A DNA stretch of 64,000 nucleotides from Phocoena phocoena (Eukaryota > Chordata > Mammalia > Artiodactyla > Phocoenidae): positions 1,307,001 through 1,371,000 of the forward strand of contig NC_089240.1 in assembly GCF_963924675.1 (NCBI RefSeq). Direction: 5' to 3'. Below, piece after piece: positions 46,179 to 57,657 of this stretch (positions are counted from its first letter, which is position 1; every line of letters begins with the position of its first letter). The translations under genes were made by a program, and so were the position numbers. Under the pieces are notes generated by a model that did no database searches, had not been told where the DNA came from, and worked only from the letters and a program-made list of their open reading frames with translations.

Positions 46179-47519
46179 AATTCCCCCTCCCAAATTAAGT
46201 TTTCTTACGATGATTATATCGGTTGTGACAAGATGAACACCACCAAAATGTACAAAATATGTGAGCAAATGATTACACAGGAGACCCCCTCCTCCTACAA
46301 GCTGTTTTTCTCGATTTGCAAAATCATCTAAAAGGTGGTCTGGAAAGATAATCAGTTCAGAGTCAGGAAAGGTAGGACAAGAGAGTGATGGTGTAGATAA
46401 AAGTAAATTCAGAACAGACGGAAGCAAGGGTAGGTTTCTAGGAAACCCCTTTAGTAAGCGTCACGGTTGGCGGTTTTAGTAATCCTCATGGTGTGCGGTC
46501 AGCAGAGAAGGATGGACCCTTGGACACAGGGCCCCCAGTTTGAACAGGAATAAGCACCTGGGGTCCTCCTACATCACCCCCTGCGGACATCACCTAGGCT
46601 AAGGATTCAGTTGTTGCCACAGGTAAAAATACTGGAGGGGAATTTCTAATCACGTCAGCCCAGAAACCATGAAAGTTAAACAACACAACAGTTTACAACA
46701 AGAAAAAAAAATGTTAACCCCCTGACTCATTCTGGCAAAAAAGTACTTTCTCTAAGACCGAAGGCACAAGGATTCTGGGGACCAATCGTGGAAGATGAAA
46801 CAAGTGATTATGTCCCTAATACACAGAGAAGCTTTTTCTGCAACATCACCTCCCCTCCGCAACGCACACACACAGATAAGTGCCCCCACAGGACAAGAAC
46901 CAACCATTCGCACAAGTTGTCACATGCACAAAGGGAAATTCGATTTTGAACGGAACCACAAAGGGGAACCGGGTGATTCAGGAGAGGTGCGTTTTGATGG
47001 CCTGCTGACGAAGATGTAATTACAGCTGGTGCTGGCTGGATGCCGGGGCCCGGTTGTAACTGTTAATTCATACTTGTGAGAATCTGAGTTCCACGGGTGG
47101 CCCCAAAGGCTGCACTGAGGAGAGCCCAGAGGTGGAGAACTCAGGGCGACCACTGCCATTTATGGCTTCCACCCTCCCCTCCAGGGCTTTGGCGATCACT
47201 GTTTCTAATCTCTGCGACCCCGTGATGAGGAAGAAATGAATATGGTCCACCCGCCAAGACTGTGAAAGCCGATCAGCACCTCCCACTGAAAGGTGACGGT
47301 CAGAGGAAAGAAAGACGTAACCCTAACAAGGAGCCAGACACTGTCCTGTAAACATACCATCTCACTGCTAACGGGAAAAAAATGCAGGGTTAAACGGGAC
47401 CACAAATGGTCTAGGGGCAAAACACTAGAAAATTATCAGCAGAAATGTGTTGTGGGAATTTGGGTACCACATTTTAAATGTGCACAGCCTCCAGATAAAC
47501 AAACTCGCTTTTAAAAATT
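46179..47519. other. No recognised feature
   Basis: About 1.3 kb of unique intron sequence without exon-like frames. Confidence 0.5.
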
Positions 47520-48490
47520 TATCCTAAAAGAATAATCACTCAAAAGACCTAAACAGACACGTCTCCAAAGAAGACACAAAGATGGCCAACAGGCCCATGA
47601 AAAGATGCTCAACATCGCTAATTATTAGAGAAATGCACATCAAAACTACACTGAGGTATCACCTCACACCCGTCAGAATGGCCATCATTAAAAAGTCTAC
47701 CAACAATAAATGCTGGAGAGGGTGTGGAAAAGAGGGAACCCTCTTGCACTGTTGGTGGGAATGTAAACTGGTGCAGCCACTGTGGAGAACAGGATGCAGG
47801 CTCCTTCACAAACTAAAAATAGAGTTAGCATATGATCCAGCAACCCCAAATACCTGGAGAAAACTCTAATTCAAAAAGACACACGCACCCCAATGTTCAC
47901 TGCAGCAGTGTTCCCATAGCCAAGACATGGGAGCAACCTAAATGTCCATCGACAGATGCATGGATAACGAAGATGTGGTGCATATATACAATGGAATACT
48001 ACTCAGCCATGAAAAAGAAGGAAATAATGCCATTGGCAGCAACATGGATGCAACTAGAGATTATCATACTAAGTAAGGCAGACAAAGACACGTACCATAT
48101 GATATCACTTACATGTGGAAACTAATTTTTTTAAATGATACAAATGAACTTATTTATGAAACAGACTCAGACATAGAAAACAAACTCATGGTTACCGAGG
48201 GGGAAAGGCGGGGGGTGGGGGGGGACAAATTAGGATTTGGGAATTAACAGATACACACTCCTATATATAAAATAGATACTCAACAAGGACCTACTGTAGA
48301 GCACAGGGTACTATATTCACTACCTTGTAATAACCTATAATGGAAAAGAATCTGAAAAAGAATGTCTCCCTCTCTCTATATAAAATATATACATATAACT
48401 GAATCATTTTCTGTACACCTGAAACTAACACAACGTTGTAAATCCACTACACTTCAATAAAAAGCAAAAAAAATACAAAAAAAAAAACAA
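47520..48490 (+). mobile_element. 5'-truncated L1 (ORF2 end and 3' UTR)
   Basis: The ORF2 C-terminus is readable ([19 protein letters not shown], then a frame break). The 3' UTR has a G-rich tract at 48197-48226 and ends CCACTACACTTCAATAAAAA with an A tail. Confidence 0.95.
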
Positions 48491-49352
48491 TGTTTATAAA
48501 GAAAAGCAAGAAATAATCACAGAAACACCAATGTGTCTAGGGGCACGGGGCCTCCTTGGGCAGGTAGGTAATTTCATCCCTATGCTTCCAGTGTGGACGG
48601 TAAAATAACGACAACCATAGTCTTTCTGGGCCTCACCGGGTTACTTGTGGATTAACTATATATAAAGGAATTATTTTTAGCTTGTAGCTCACACAGAGGG
48701 CGACAGACTGGATGTTAATTTTTCTTATGATTATTGCACTTATCAGGGTAAAACGGATAACAACCTAACTGAACCAGAAAGGAAGTTTGATCAAGAAAGA
48801 GATACCCCAAACGGCAATGTAGGGGGAGAGGATTAAGAGGTCCAGATTATTAGGCATGAAATAAGCTCCAAGGATATCGTGTACAACACCGGGAATATAG
48901 ATGATATTTCCTAATAACTAAAAATGGGAGTCAAACGTTAAAAAAAAAACAACCCAGAGACCCCTGCATACTAGATTGTCAGGGCTCACTCTACGTGGGC
49001 AAAACGGGGCAGGAGGGACACCAAAACAGAAACACGGGGAACCTTTAATCGGAGGGATTTGAGGGGCCTGGCATTCATCATTTCTCACTTCGGCATCATT
49101 TGAGCCATGGCCGTGGCGGCAGGCACATGTCACCAAGACTTCTGTGTGTCCCCAGCTCCTACTTCCTGGCCTCACCCCCTGTGGTCTGGTTCACGTGTAC
49201 CGTGAGAGCCCACCCTTCGCCCCGGCATCCGGCCATGGCTGTGCTGTGCCCGGGGTGTCCGATGCCCCGTGGAGAGGGGTCTGCTGAGGTCCAGCGGGAC
49301 CCAGATGAGTCCTCCAAGCGGCCTTTGATGGGACTGAGACTGACATGTCCAC
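48491..49352. other. No recognised feature
   Basis: Unique intron sequence. Confidence 0.5.
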
Positions 49353-49438
49353 ACGGCTGGATATAAAATAGAGAACCAACAAGGCCCTACTGTAGAGCAC
49401 AGGGAACTCTACTCGCTATCTTACAATAACCTATAACG
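49353..49438 (+). mobile_element. L1 3' UTR fragment
   Basis: ATATAAAATAGAGAACCAAC followed by AGAGCACAGGGAACTCTACT. It lies upstream of a separate L1 piece, so the order is not that of a single element. Confidence 0.8.
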
Positions 49439-49540
49439 TCATGGATGGACCGAGAGATTCTCATACAGAGTGAAGTAAGTCAGACAGAGACAAATACCGT
49501 GTGGTATCACTTATATGTGCAATCCAAAAAAATATCACAA
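49439..49540 (+). mobile_element. L1 ORF2 end, left of an insertion
   Basis: CATGGATGGACCGAGAGATT, AGTGAAGTAAGTCAGACAGA and TGGTATCACTTATATGTGCA. The same L1 resumes at 50122. Confidence 0.85.
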
Positions 49541-49790
49541 GTGCAGGGGACATGGGTTCGAGCCCTGGTCTGGGAAGATCCCACATGCCGCGGAGCAACT
49601 AGGCCGAAGAGCCACAACTACTGAGCCTGCGCGTCCGGAGCCTGTGCTCCGCAACAAGAGGCCGCGACAGTGAGAGGCCCGCGCACCGCGACGAAGAGTG
49701 GCCCTCGCTCGCCAGAACTAGAGAAAGCCCTCGCACAGAAACGAAGACCCAACATAGCCGAGAATAAATAAATTAATTAAAAAAAAATAA
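49541..49790 (+). mobile_element. CHR-2-like SINE lacking its head
   Basis: It begins inside the tRNA-like part at GTGCAGGGGACATGGGTTCG; the first 45 or so bases are missing. The body runs to an AATAAATTAATTAAAAAAAA tail. It is the left part of a larger retrocopy that ends at 50121. Confidence 0.9.
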
Positions 49791-50121
49791 TAGAGAAACA
49801 TGGGCCTTAATGAGATGCTATGAAAATAGTGTATATGTTTTATATTCTGCAACTTTTTTTTAGTTAGGAACCAATAACAATGGCTTACCTAATCCAGGTA
49901 TTTGCAATTGAACCATGAGTTGCACGTCAGACCCCTATTCATTGCCTTCTGCATTAAAAGTTATCAGTAAATCGGGGATACTTAGAAGGTTTTAATAAGT
50001 CATCTTCCTTTATTTCAAAAGCTTGGGCTTTGTAATGTATTTGTTACCATAAAATACCTGACAACTGGTCTGTCTCATCTGGATATTGCAAGAATAAAAT
50101 TAAGATAATATTCAAAAAAAA
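49791..50121 (+). pseudogene. Retrocopied 3' end of an unidentified transcript
   Basis: About 320 bases of non-repetitive AT-rich sequence follow the SINE. They end with AATAAA at 50093-50098, then 15 bases and an A run at 50114-50121. The A run is followed by L1 sequence that continues the interrupted element. The flanks AAAAAAATATCACAA (49526-49540) and AAAAAAAGATGACACA (50115-50130) look like a diverged target-site duplication around the whole 580-base insert. This suggests a processed copy of an mRNA 3' UTR that carried a CHR SINE. The parent gene is not identified. Confidence 0.6.
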
Positions 50122-50440
50122 GATGACACACATGAAATTAATTACAAAATAGAAACAGACTGACAGGCTTAGAGAACAAACTTACGGTTATGGGGGGAAG
50201 GATCGGGGGGAGGGATAGACTGGGAGTTTGCGGTTAGCAGACGCAAACTCTCACAGGTAGAATGGATAACCAACAAGGACCTGCCGCACAGGGAACTCTA
50301 TTCAATATTCTGTAACAACCGAAATGGGAACAGATCTGAGAGAGTGGACACATGTATACGCGTAACTGAATCGCTGTGCTGTACCCCTGAAGCTCACACC
50401 GCGCGGTTCATCAACTGTACACCAACAGAAAATAGAAAGA
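50122..50440 (+). mobile_element. L1 3' UTR, right of the insertion
   Basis: ACAAAATAGAAACAGACTGA, a G-rich tract at 50189-50213, then ACCAACAAGGACCTGCCGCA and GTAACTGAATCGCTGTGCTG. Confidence 0.9.
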
Positions 50441-51045
50441 GAAGCAAAGCGCTGCCCAAGGAGACACCGCGCGCAGGGCGGCACAGACACAAGCAGGAAG
50501 CACACGCGATTATTCCCGAACCGGAGGGAGGCTGGAGGGGAAGACACACGGCTTTCACATCTCGAGGCAGACGGGTGTGCTTCCAACGCCCTTCAAGAGC
50601 GCGCAAACCAGGGCCAGGGAGAGCCCAGAAGGACAACCCCAGACGCCCCCTGCTCTTTCAAGACGTGACCCTCTGAGACCCATCAGCCCCGAGCCAGACA
50701 CGCTCGCTAATGACCAGGGTCCTTGGGAGCAAATGCAAGCCCGCCGCCGGCCTCTGACCGAAATCGATTTTTCTCCTTTCCAGCAACAACAAGAACAAAA
50801 AAATGCCGCGTGGATACACAGGGGAGGGTTCTGCCTCGGTGCTTCTTATCTCGGCAATGGGACCACGGGCTCCCAGGCCACGAGGATTCTCATCGTCCTG
50901 AGGACCGCCCCACCCCCCGCCCCCCCCCCCCCCCCGGCCCCGGGCACAAGTACAGAAAGCCCAGCCCCTTCGGGAAACCGAACTCCGCCCACGTGGGCTC
51001 GGAGCACACAAGCCACAGCGACACACCCGACCACCGCAGCCTTAC
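50441..51045. other. GC-rich intron start after the 51046-51253 exon, with poly-C tract
   Basis: CpG-bearing sequence with a near-pure C run at 50910-50940 (a G run on the gene strand, about 110 bases into the intron). No other feature recognised. Confidence 0.6.
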
Positions 51046-51253
51046 CTTGAATAAGTACCAGCCGAACAGCTTCTTAATGAGCCGTGTGCCCCAGAAGACG
51101 TGTCTATACAGGTCGGTGTCCACCACGCCGGGGTCGGCCACGTTGGCGCTCACGGGGCTGCCCGTGGCCTCCAGCAGCGCCTGCAGGTGGTAGGTGAACA
51201 GCACCAGGGCCAGCTTGCTCTGGGCGTACGCCGCGTGCGCCGAGTAGCTGCCG
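51046..51253 (-). CDS. DHRSX: DHRSX coding exon: YxxxK active site
   Basis: The minus-strand acceptor TTCTGCAG lies just above 51253 and the donor AAG|GTAAGG at 51046-51041. The first base completes the Ser codon left open by the 63058-63265 exon, and 69 full codons follow. The peptide includes AHAAYAQSKLALVLFTYHLQ, ANVADPGVVDTDLYRHVFW and KKLFGWYLFK. YAQSK is the SDR Tyr-x-x-x-Lys pair that protonates substrate and binds the nicotinamide ribose. PGVVDTD is the usual segment after beta-6 that closes over the cofactor. The exon ends on a codon boundary, matching the phase of the final exon. It is CpG-rich and sits in a GC-rich block. No disabling change is visible. Related RDH-type SDRs share these motifs, but the neighbouring exons and the sequence as a whole point to DHRSX. 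Confidence 0.95.
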
Positions 51254-51892
51254 CTGCAGAAGCAAAGCGGGAGACGGTGTGAAACGCAGGCGTCTGGCCC
51301 CGATTCTCCCCTCGCCCGGCCGGCACTCTCCAGCTACAGGCTGAGGGCAGCTACACACGCACCTGAGCTCAAGTGCGTTACGAGAACCGTGTCCATCTGA
51401 GAACTGACTGCGTTTTGCTCTCCTCCGAACGCTCAGCGCTTGGGAAACAGGCCCTGACGCGTGTCCCGCTCGGACGCAGCCTGTCCATTTTAGCTTCCTA
51501 TCGTTGCAGATCACGTCATGGGGGGCACAACGTGTTGACAAGCCGGGATGCCTCTCTGGCAAAACACATCGTTTCTCATTCCTTAGGGCTTAGTCACTTT
51601 CTTCAGGCCCACAGCTCCTTTTCCCGAGTTTTATGGGATATGAATACAGCCCCACCTGAGTTTCTTCTTCTGGTGGGATGTGCCCCATATTCTATGTTAC
51701 TTTCACTCTTTCAACCTCAGAGGTGTCTCCTAAGTTGGGAGAAAATCCATCCATGGAATTCACCCTCGTGGGAGTTTCACACAAAGATGAAAAGAAGGAA
51801 ATCAGAGTCGTCGCGGGAAACGCAGAGAAAACACGCTTTGGAATTCAACGGACAAAGGCTCTTCCTAAATAGGAATTAAAAATTGCAATAAA
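51254..51892. other. No recognised feature in this intron part
   Basis: A 168-codon plus-strand frame (51373-51879) has no recognisable domain. Confidence 0.45.
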
Positions 51893-52183
51893 TGGGGACT
51901 TCCCTGGTGGCGCAGTGGCTAAGAATCCACCTGCCAACGCAGGGGACACGGGTTTGAGCTCTGGTCCGGGAAGATCCCACATGTCGCAGAGCAACTAAGC
52001 CCGTGCGCCACAACTACTGAGCCCGCATGCCACAACTACTGAAGCCCTAGAGCCTGTGCTTCTCAACAAGAGAGGCCACTGCAATGAGAAGCCCGTGCAC
52101 CGCAACAAAGAGTAGCCCCTGCTCGCTGCAACTAGAGAAAGCCTGCGTGCAGCAACGAGGACCCAACGCAAACAAACAAAAAC
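51893..52183 (+). mobile_element. CHR-2-like SINE, full length
   Basis: Head GGGGACTTCCCTGGTGGCGC, internal CACAACTACTGAGCCCGCAT repeats and tail AAACAAACAAAAAC. Target-site duplication ATTGCAATAAA at 51882-51892 and 52184-52194. Confidence 0.95.
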
Positions 52184-52194
52184 ATTGCAATAAA

Positions 52195-53579
52195 CGAACT
52201 AAATTGACTAAATGATTCCGAAAAGTGAACTGAGAAAATGTGACCAAGGAAAGCACAGAAGGGGAAACAAATAATAAAAGGAAAAGGGAAATATGAGAAC
52301 GCAGAAAACAGGACAAGAAAGGGTATCGGAAATCGAGCCTCGTAGGCTTAGTTGCCGAGTGAGACTTTCTGGAAAACCTCAATTCTATAAATTACACACA
52401 TGGGCGCTTGTCTGTTCCTATGTGACAACCGCATCAACCCCTTTTCGGACTGAGTCCTGCCTCCTGCTGTTTCCTGGGTAGCATCTTTCTTCCTCATCAG
52501 CACGTCCCCACCGTGTGCCCGTCACACGGCCCCTCGTCACAAGAGGCCACAGGCAAACTCGGAGGTTTGGCCTCGGGTCCATGCAGTTTACGCTGAACAT
52601 AAGCCCCGAGTCTTTTGTCTGAAAGATGACTCGGAACAAGTCAGCCAAGGGTGACACCGGACAAGTTTGCCGCAGGGCGTCGGCCAAAGGAATTCCAAAC
52701 AGATCTTTTGTCGGAGGGAGGAATTAAGACAAAAATATAGCGCGGTTCTGAGCACAGACGCCCTCCTCTGATCCACGACAACCTCCCAATTATCATCAAG
52801 ATACTTGTTTTTGCCAGTTTCCTCCAGGAAAGAGGGAGTTATCAAGTGGGGGGAGAGAAAGGCTGAACTTTCACCTTGGAATTGGGCCACTTCGACCTCA
52901 CGTGCACACGTTTGCTCCTGAATTACCAGGGCTGTTTGGGAGGGAACAGGAATCCCGAATTTAGAAAGAAGAGAGGGAACCATAAATGTGCACATTCTTC
53001 AAGGGTAAACTGACAAGTGATTTAACTATGGTTTCCTACGGTAGCATGGAGAAGAGAGGACGGAAATTCTCTAAATATACTATGTGGGTGGGAAAGTCAA
53101 TACATTTCTCTACAGGAGGAAAAAAAAATCAAGAGTACAAGTCATTTCAGGAGAGGTTCCCTGGTGGATTTAAAGATAAATAAACATCCACAGTAGAACT
53201 GGAAAAGAATCAAAGCCGATACACACGAGGACATGATTCCCCATGAAAGTTTATAAATAAAGCCTGGAGGAATGGCAGAGACACTTGGTGTTTAAAACAA
53301 TGAAGAGACTGTTACAATTTTAACAGACAGAAGGCAGCTGAAAGGGAGAATCAACCCACAAACTTAAGCAGAGGTAGAAGAAATTAATTCATGAAATGTC
53401 TGCATGGCTTGATTCGAAACATGAGATTTTTAATACGTTGCTTTTGTAACGAATGGTGTCAAAAGGTAGAACGGAAACCATAAAAATATATCTTTGTTTT
53501 CAATAAATAATAATCTGTTGATGTAACTACTTCATAACTAATTTGAAAGTCGATCTGAAACAAAAGTAGAGACAGTCTT
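52195..53579. other. No recognised feature
   Basis: About 1.4 kb of unique intron sequence. Confidence 0.5.
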
Positions 53580-53830
53580 GTGGTAGGCTTTTTGTCGGGG
53601 AGGAAACATTTTTCTCCCGTCCTTTTGTGTTCCGTACCTGAGGCCTGCAAATTAAACCAAGTGTCAGATTAAAGAGAGAAGTATACCAATTTTACTTCTA
53701 ACTTTACACGTATGGGGAACTTCATAGAAAAGAAGAGAAAACCCCAAAGAGTTGGGAAGTCCTCATTTCTCACAAGTTTCTGCTTTTAGTCAGATAAGGG
53801 AGGCTCCAGAAAGGCACCCTTCTGCATCTG
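53580..53830 (-). mobile_element. LTR-like relic, partial
   Basis: GTGTTCCGTACCTGAGGCCT then GCAAATTAAACCAAGTGTCA parallels GGTTCCGTCCCAGGGCCTGC and AAGTCAAACTGTTAAAGGAC in the element at 54.45 kb. It appears to be a second, more diverged member. Confidence 0.45.
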
Positions 53831-54449
53831 TTGCTTCTCCAGAAGCTCAAAATAACCTGTATGTCATAGTGGCATATTTTGAGTTGGCATACTCAGACCC
53901 CCATCACTTCCTCTACCTTACAGACAAGAGAAGGAAAGGTGAAAAATGATATTTTGAACACAACATATGCAAACTTGTGTATTGAATCAAAGACTCGATA
54001 ATCCTCAAAGGGGTTCTTGATTAAAAACTAGGAAAACATTACTTAGAGATGGGAAATTCTATTCCTAAGTTGAAGCTTTCTGGGTGGGAAGAGGACACTG
54101 GATTTTTTGATACCTGTGTTTCACATAAACAGTATGTGACATTTACAAGACTGACGACTGTACTTGGTCTGCATCTGGCATCGATCTGACAGCCGATCTA
54201 CACCCATTGAAGAAGTTACACTGAGCCACCCGAGACCAGGTGCTAAGGGCACATGGTCCGCTAGTGCCCCCATGCTCAGCAAGCTGCCAGGAATGTAGCA
54301 GGTCATACATTTCCGCTAAGCAAATGAGGTTTTCAAGTTCTCATCAAAGACAAAATTACTATTGCCTATGACAATAAATGCACATCCACATATTTCTACT
54401 TTTTAAAATATACACACGTAAAACCTACATTTTAACAAAGTATTGTAGG
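53831..54449. other. No recognised feature
   Basis: Unique intron sequence. Confidence 0.45.
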
Positions 54450-55070
54450 GGGGCAAATCTTTTCCCTCTATCCTCTTAGGTTCCGTCCCAGGGCCTGCAA
54501 GTCAAACTGTTAAAGGACAGTTTAACAAGAGAAAACAGTTTTAATTACATACATACATAGAGGAATTCCCAAAATGATGTGATTCAAGGAGGTGGCCAGA
54601 TGATAGAGGCTTATATACCATCTTAGGGTAAACAAAGGAAAAGGGGTTTTGGGATTCTGGGTGGAGGAGGCAGGTTATGGGAAGGGAAGAAATGTGTGTA
54701 TATAAATAAGGACCGTCTTGTTATGCAAGTAAGAGTCTCTGGGGTGAAAAGAGTCATCTCCAGGAGTAGCTCTCTCCCTGGAATGGAGACATTACTACAA
54801 ATGGAAAATCCCTGGATAAATGTAAATTTCCTTTACAAAATAGTAAATTGATACTTTATTTTTTAGACAGTTGGGGGCGGTGGCGGAGGGAAGTAAAGAG
54901 CGTTTCCTGGGTCTGCTTGTTCCCAATTGCCTTTAGCTCGAAAGATCGCATGTAACAAAGAGGTACATTTGGGGCTAGCATGTCCTGGTCCCCTTCAGTA
55001 GGACCAAAGGTATACCTTGGGAGAACTTTTTAAGGATAATATTAATTTTTCATTATTATAAAAGAAATAT
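54450..55070 (-). mobile_element. LTR relic (ERVL-type, probable)
   Basis: GGACAGTTTAACAAGAGAAA, GGTGGCCAGATGATAGAGGC, GGGTAAACAAAGGAAAAGGG and AAGAGTCATCTCCAGGAGTA follow a known mammalian LTR layout in reverse orientation. The subfamily is not assigned. Confidence 0.55.
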
Positions 55071-55169
55071 ATATTGGTTGTAAAAAAATACAAAGAAGAA
55101 TGGAAAATCAATTCCATAGTGATTTCACAGTGTTCTCCTCCACCAAGAAATGGCCATCAATCACACTGC

Positions 55170-55532
55170 ATGAGTGTGTATATATATTTGTATATACATA
55201 TATGTATATGAATGTGTGTATACATATGTGTAATCACACATATGTATACTCATATATACATATATGTATCTATATGTGTCTATGTACATAGATGTATCTG
55301 TGTCTACATATATACTCATATATATACATGTCTATATATACTCATATATATGTATGTGTGTCTATGTGTCTATATATATACTCATATATACATGTGTCTC
55401 TATATATGTGTATACATATTCATATATACATGTTTGTGTCTATATATATATACATACATATACCCATATACGTATATATATGTGTGTGTGTGTATATATA
55501 TGTTTGCGTGTACGTGTGTGTGCGTGTGTTCC
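55170..55532. repeat. TATG/TATA-rich low-complexity tract
   Basis: Irregular mix of TATATA, TATGTG and CATATA. Overlapping Ile/Tyr/Cys-rich frames are translations of it. Confidence 0.9.
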
Positions 55533-56010
55533 ATCCTATCTTAAAGATGGCTTTCCTCACTGGCTTTCCACCATCTTTGACCTACACCATATTCATCCTA
55601 TGCTTTGATGTTTTAACTACTTCCACACGAGTGGTCAAGGTTCCTTCAGCACACTGCTCTCTACTGCCCACCTGTCCTAGAAAACCACTTCGCATTAAGC
55701 GTCTCACGAGGAGTCCGTTTCCTGAACTCCCTCAATCCCATGAGAAATCGTGCCTATGACTATGGGATTTCTAAGACAATATCTTGAAAACCATTAATTC
55801 ACGGAGCTTTCTTGGTGAAGGAAAACCCCAGTGAAACACACATGACCCTGAATGTGGATATGATTAAGGGTATCTGAGGTCTGTGTTTTCGGCGTATTAT
55901 AGAAAACATTATTCCCCTCTTGCCGTTGGAGATCAGAAAAAACCAACCGGCCTAGACAGTTTATTATAAGAAAGGAGCTCTTCATTGATTACCTTGATGG
56001 ACACCATGCC
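55533..56010. other. No recognised feature
   Basis: Unique intron sequence. Confidence 0.45.

Positions 56011-56049
<39 letters not shown>
56011..56049. repeat. (TG)n microsatellite
   Basis: About 19 uninterrupted TG units. Confidence 0.95.
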
Positions 56050-56050
<1 letters not shown>

Positions 56051-56840
56051 TGGCTCACTCCCACTCCAGTAAGACAACTGTGTGATGCTCACTTCCTATG
56101 AGTAAGTCCCATCTGCTTCCCTTAAAAGTTCAATTCTGAGACAGTAACACATGAGCACCTGGCAAACACAATTATGGAAACTCCACGTACTACCCATAAC
56201 CTAGTTTCCAGTTGGCGCGTTCTGGATGCTGGCCGAGCCCGGTAATGATCAGTCTGCAAGTAGGACCCATATCCAGCGCGTCAGGATTAATCCCTCAGCT
56301 CCAAACTGAAGTTTTCCCTTGACAAGACGAACAACTGCCTCGCATTCTGCCTTGGTGTCCTAGGTTTAACGTGACGGAGGAAGATGGAAAGAGAGACCAC
56401 CAACCAGGACCTCTGAAAGTATAGTGAGCTAAGAGGAGTCTCTGTCCTTCCGCGAAGGGAAGTCGGCAGAGACAGCCCGGGAGGCGGCAGGGCCACCTGT
56501 GAATTCCAGCCTCATCCGAACACCTGCTAGAGTTGGTCACAGAGGCACGGCAAGGGTGCTGGCTGCCTGTAAGGGGTCCCAGGACACACGCTGAACGTGC
56601 TAAATGTTCAGTGAAAATCACATTCGTGCAGGACAGCATATTTATAACAAGACATGTCACCACAGAGGTGCCACAACCAACAATATACGAGGATGTGAAG
56701 ACGTACTTATGAATAAAATAGTGAAAAGCTGCCCCAAAGTTAAGTTTGGGCAACTCAAAGCAAGACAGCTATTTTCACAAGACAGGGCCGTGCCCATAAC
56801 GTGTCAACGATTACTGTCAGGCTGAAATAACGTGAGCCTT
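56050..56840. other. No recognised feature
   Basis: A 152-codon minus-strand frame (56295-56753) lies in the DHRSX direction but has no domain. It is not recognised as an exon. Confidence 0.45.
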
Positions 56841-56854
56841 AAAAGGTTAAGGAT

Positions 56855-57063
56855 GGGGCTTCCCTGGTGGCGCAGCGGTTGGGAGTCCGACTGCCGAGGC
56901 AGGGGACACGGGTTCGTGCCCCGGTCCGGGAGGATCCCACATGCCGTGGAGCGGCTGGGCCCGTGAGCCATGGCCGCTGGGCCTGCGCGTCTGGAGCCTG
57001 TGCTCTGCAATGGGAGAGGCCACAACAGTGAGAGGCCCGCGTACCTCAAAAAAGAAAAAAAAA
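56855..57063 (+). mobile_element. CHR SINE, short form
   Basis: Head GGGGCTTCCCTGGTGGCGCA, B box GGTTCGTGCCC and body GAGCGGCTGGGCCCGTGAGC. Perfect target-site duplication AAAAGGTTAAGGAT at 56841-56854 and 57064-57077. Confidence 0.95.
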
Positions 57064-57099
57064 AAAAGGTTAAGGATCTATCCATTGGAGAAGGACAAA

Positions 57100-57492
57100 T
57101 GGTGTGTGCTGTGGGCTGAATTGTTTTCCCCCTCTTCCCATAACAGAAGAGGTTATGCTGTGGAGTCCTAACCCCCAGAACCTCAGAATACGACCCTCCT
57201 TGGTAATAGGGTCTTTACAGAGGTGATCAAGTTAAAATGAGGTTGTTTGGGTGGGCTACAATCCAATATGACTCGTGCCATAAAGCAAACTCCAGAAGCT
57301 GGAGAGAAGCCTGGAAGAGACGGAGCCTGGGTGGGTTCCTCCCAGGGCCTCCACGACGGACCCACCCTGCCTAACCAGCCAACCTTGACCGTGCACTTCC
57401 AGTCTCCAGGACTGTGAGACAATAACTTTCCGTTGTTCTAAGGTACCCAAATTTCTGGTCCTTTGTCATGGCCACCCCAGGAAACTCATACA
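57100..57492 (+). mobile_element. MLT1B-like LTR
   Basis: GTGGGCTGAATTGTTTTCCC, CCCCCAGAACCTCAGAATAC, AGTTAAAATGAGGTTGTTTG and CCAGGACTGTGAGACAATAA follow the MLT1B order, ending CAGGAAACTCATACA. Confidence 0.85.
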
Positions 57493-57527
57493 GTAACCAC
57501 TGTTTTACAAAAGCAAAAGTTACTTGG

Positions 57528-57639
57528 GAACTGGCGGTCCAGTGGTTAGCACTTCGCACTTTCATTGCCGTGGTCTCAGTATGCTCCCTGGCCAGGGAGC
57601 TAAGATCCCGCAAGCCACATGGCGTGGCCAAAAAAGAAA
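57528..57639 (+). mobile_element. Short tRNA-derived SINE (CHR-1-like)
   Basis: GAACTGGCGGTCCAGTGGTT head and GGCCAGGGAGCTAAGATCCC, ending GGCGTGGCCAAAAAAG. Target-site duplication AAAGCAAAAGTT(A/C)CTTGG at 57510-57527 and 57640-57657. Confidence 0.9.
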
Positions 57640-57657
57640 AAAGCAAAAGTTCCTTGG

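Larger units (their letters stand above)
29924..51045 (-). other. DHRSX: DHRSX terminal intron (21.1 kb)
   Basis: Bounded by donor GTAAGG at 51045 and acceptor TGTAG ending at 29924, phase 0. It holds an L1 at 47.5-48.5 kb, an antisense L1 at 36.5-37.3 kb, CHR SINEs, MLT1-type LTRs, an inverted duplication and the 39-bp minisatellite. No further exon was recognised inside. Confidence 0.9.

Noticed and set aside
51373..51879. 168-codon plus-strand frame next to a DHRSX exon
   Set aside because: Antisense to the gene, no homology and no splice or promoter signals.
53580..55070. A provirus with both LTRs
   Set aside because: The two segments are related, but no internal retroviral sequence is visible, so only LTR-like relics are reported.
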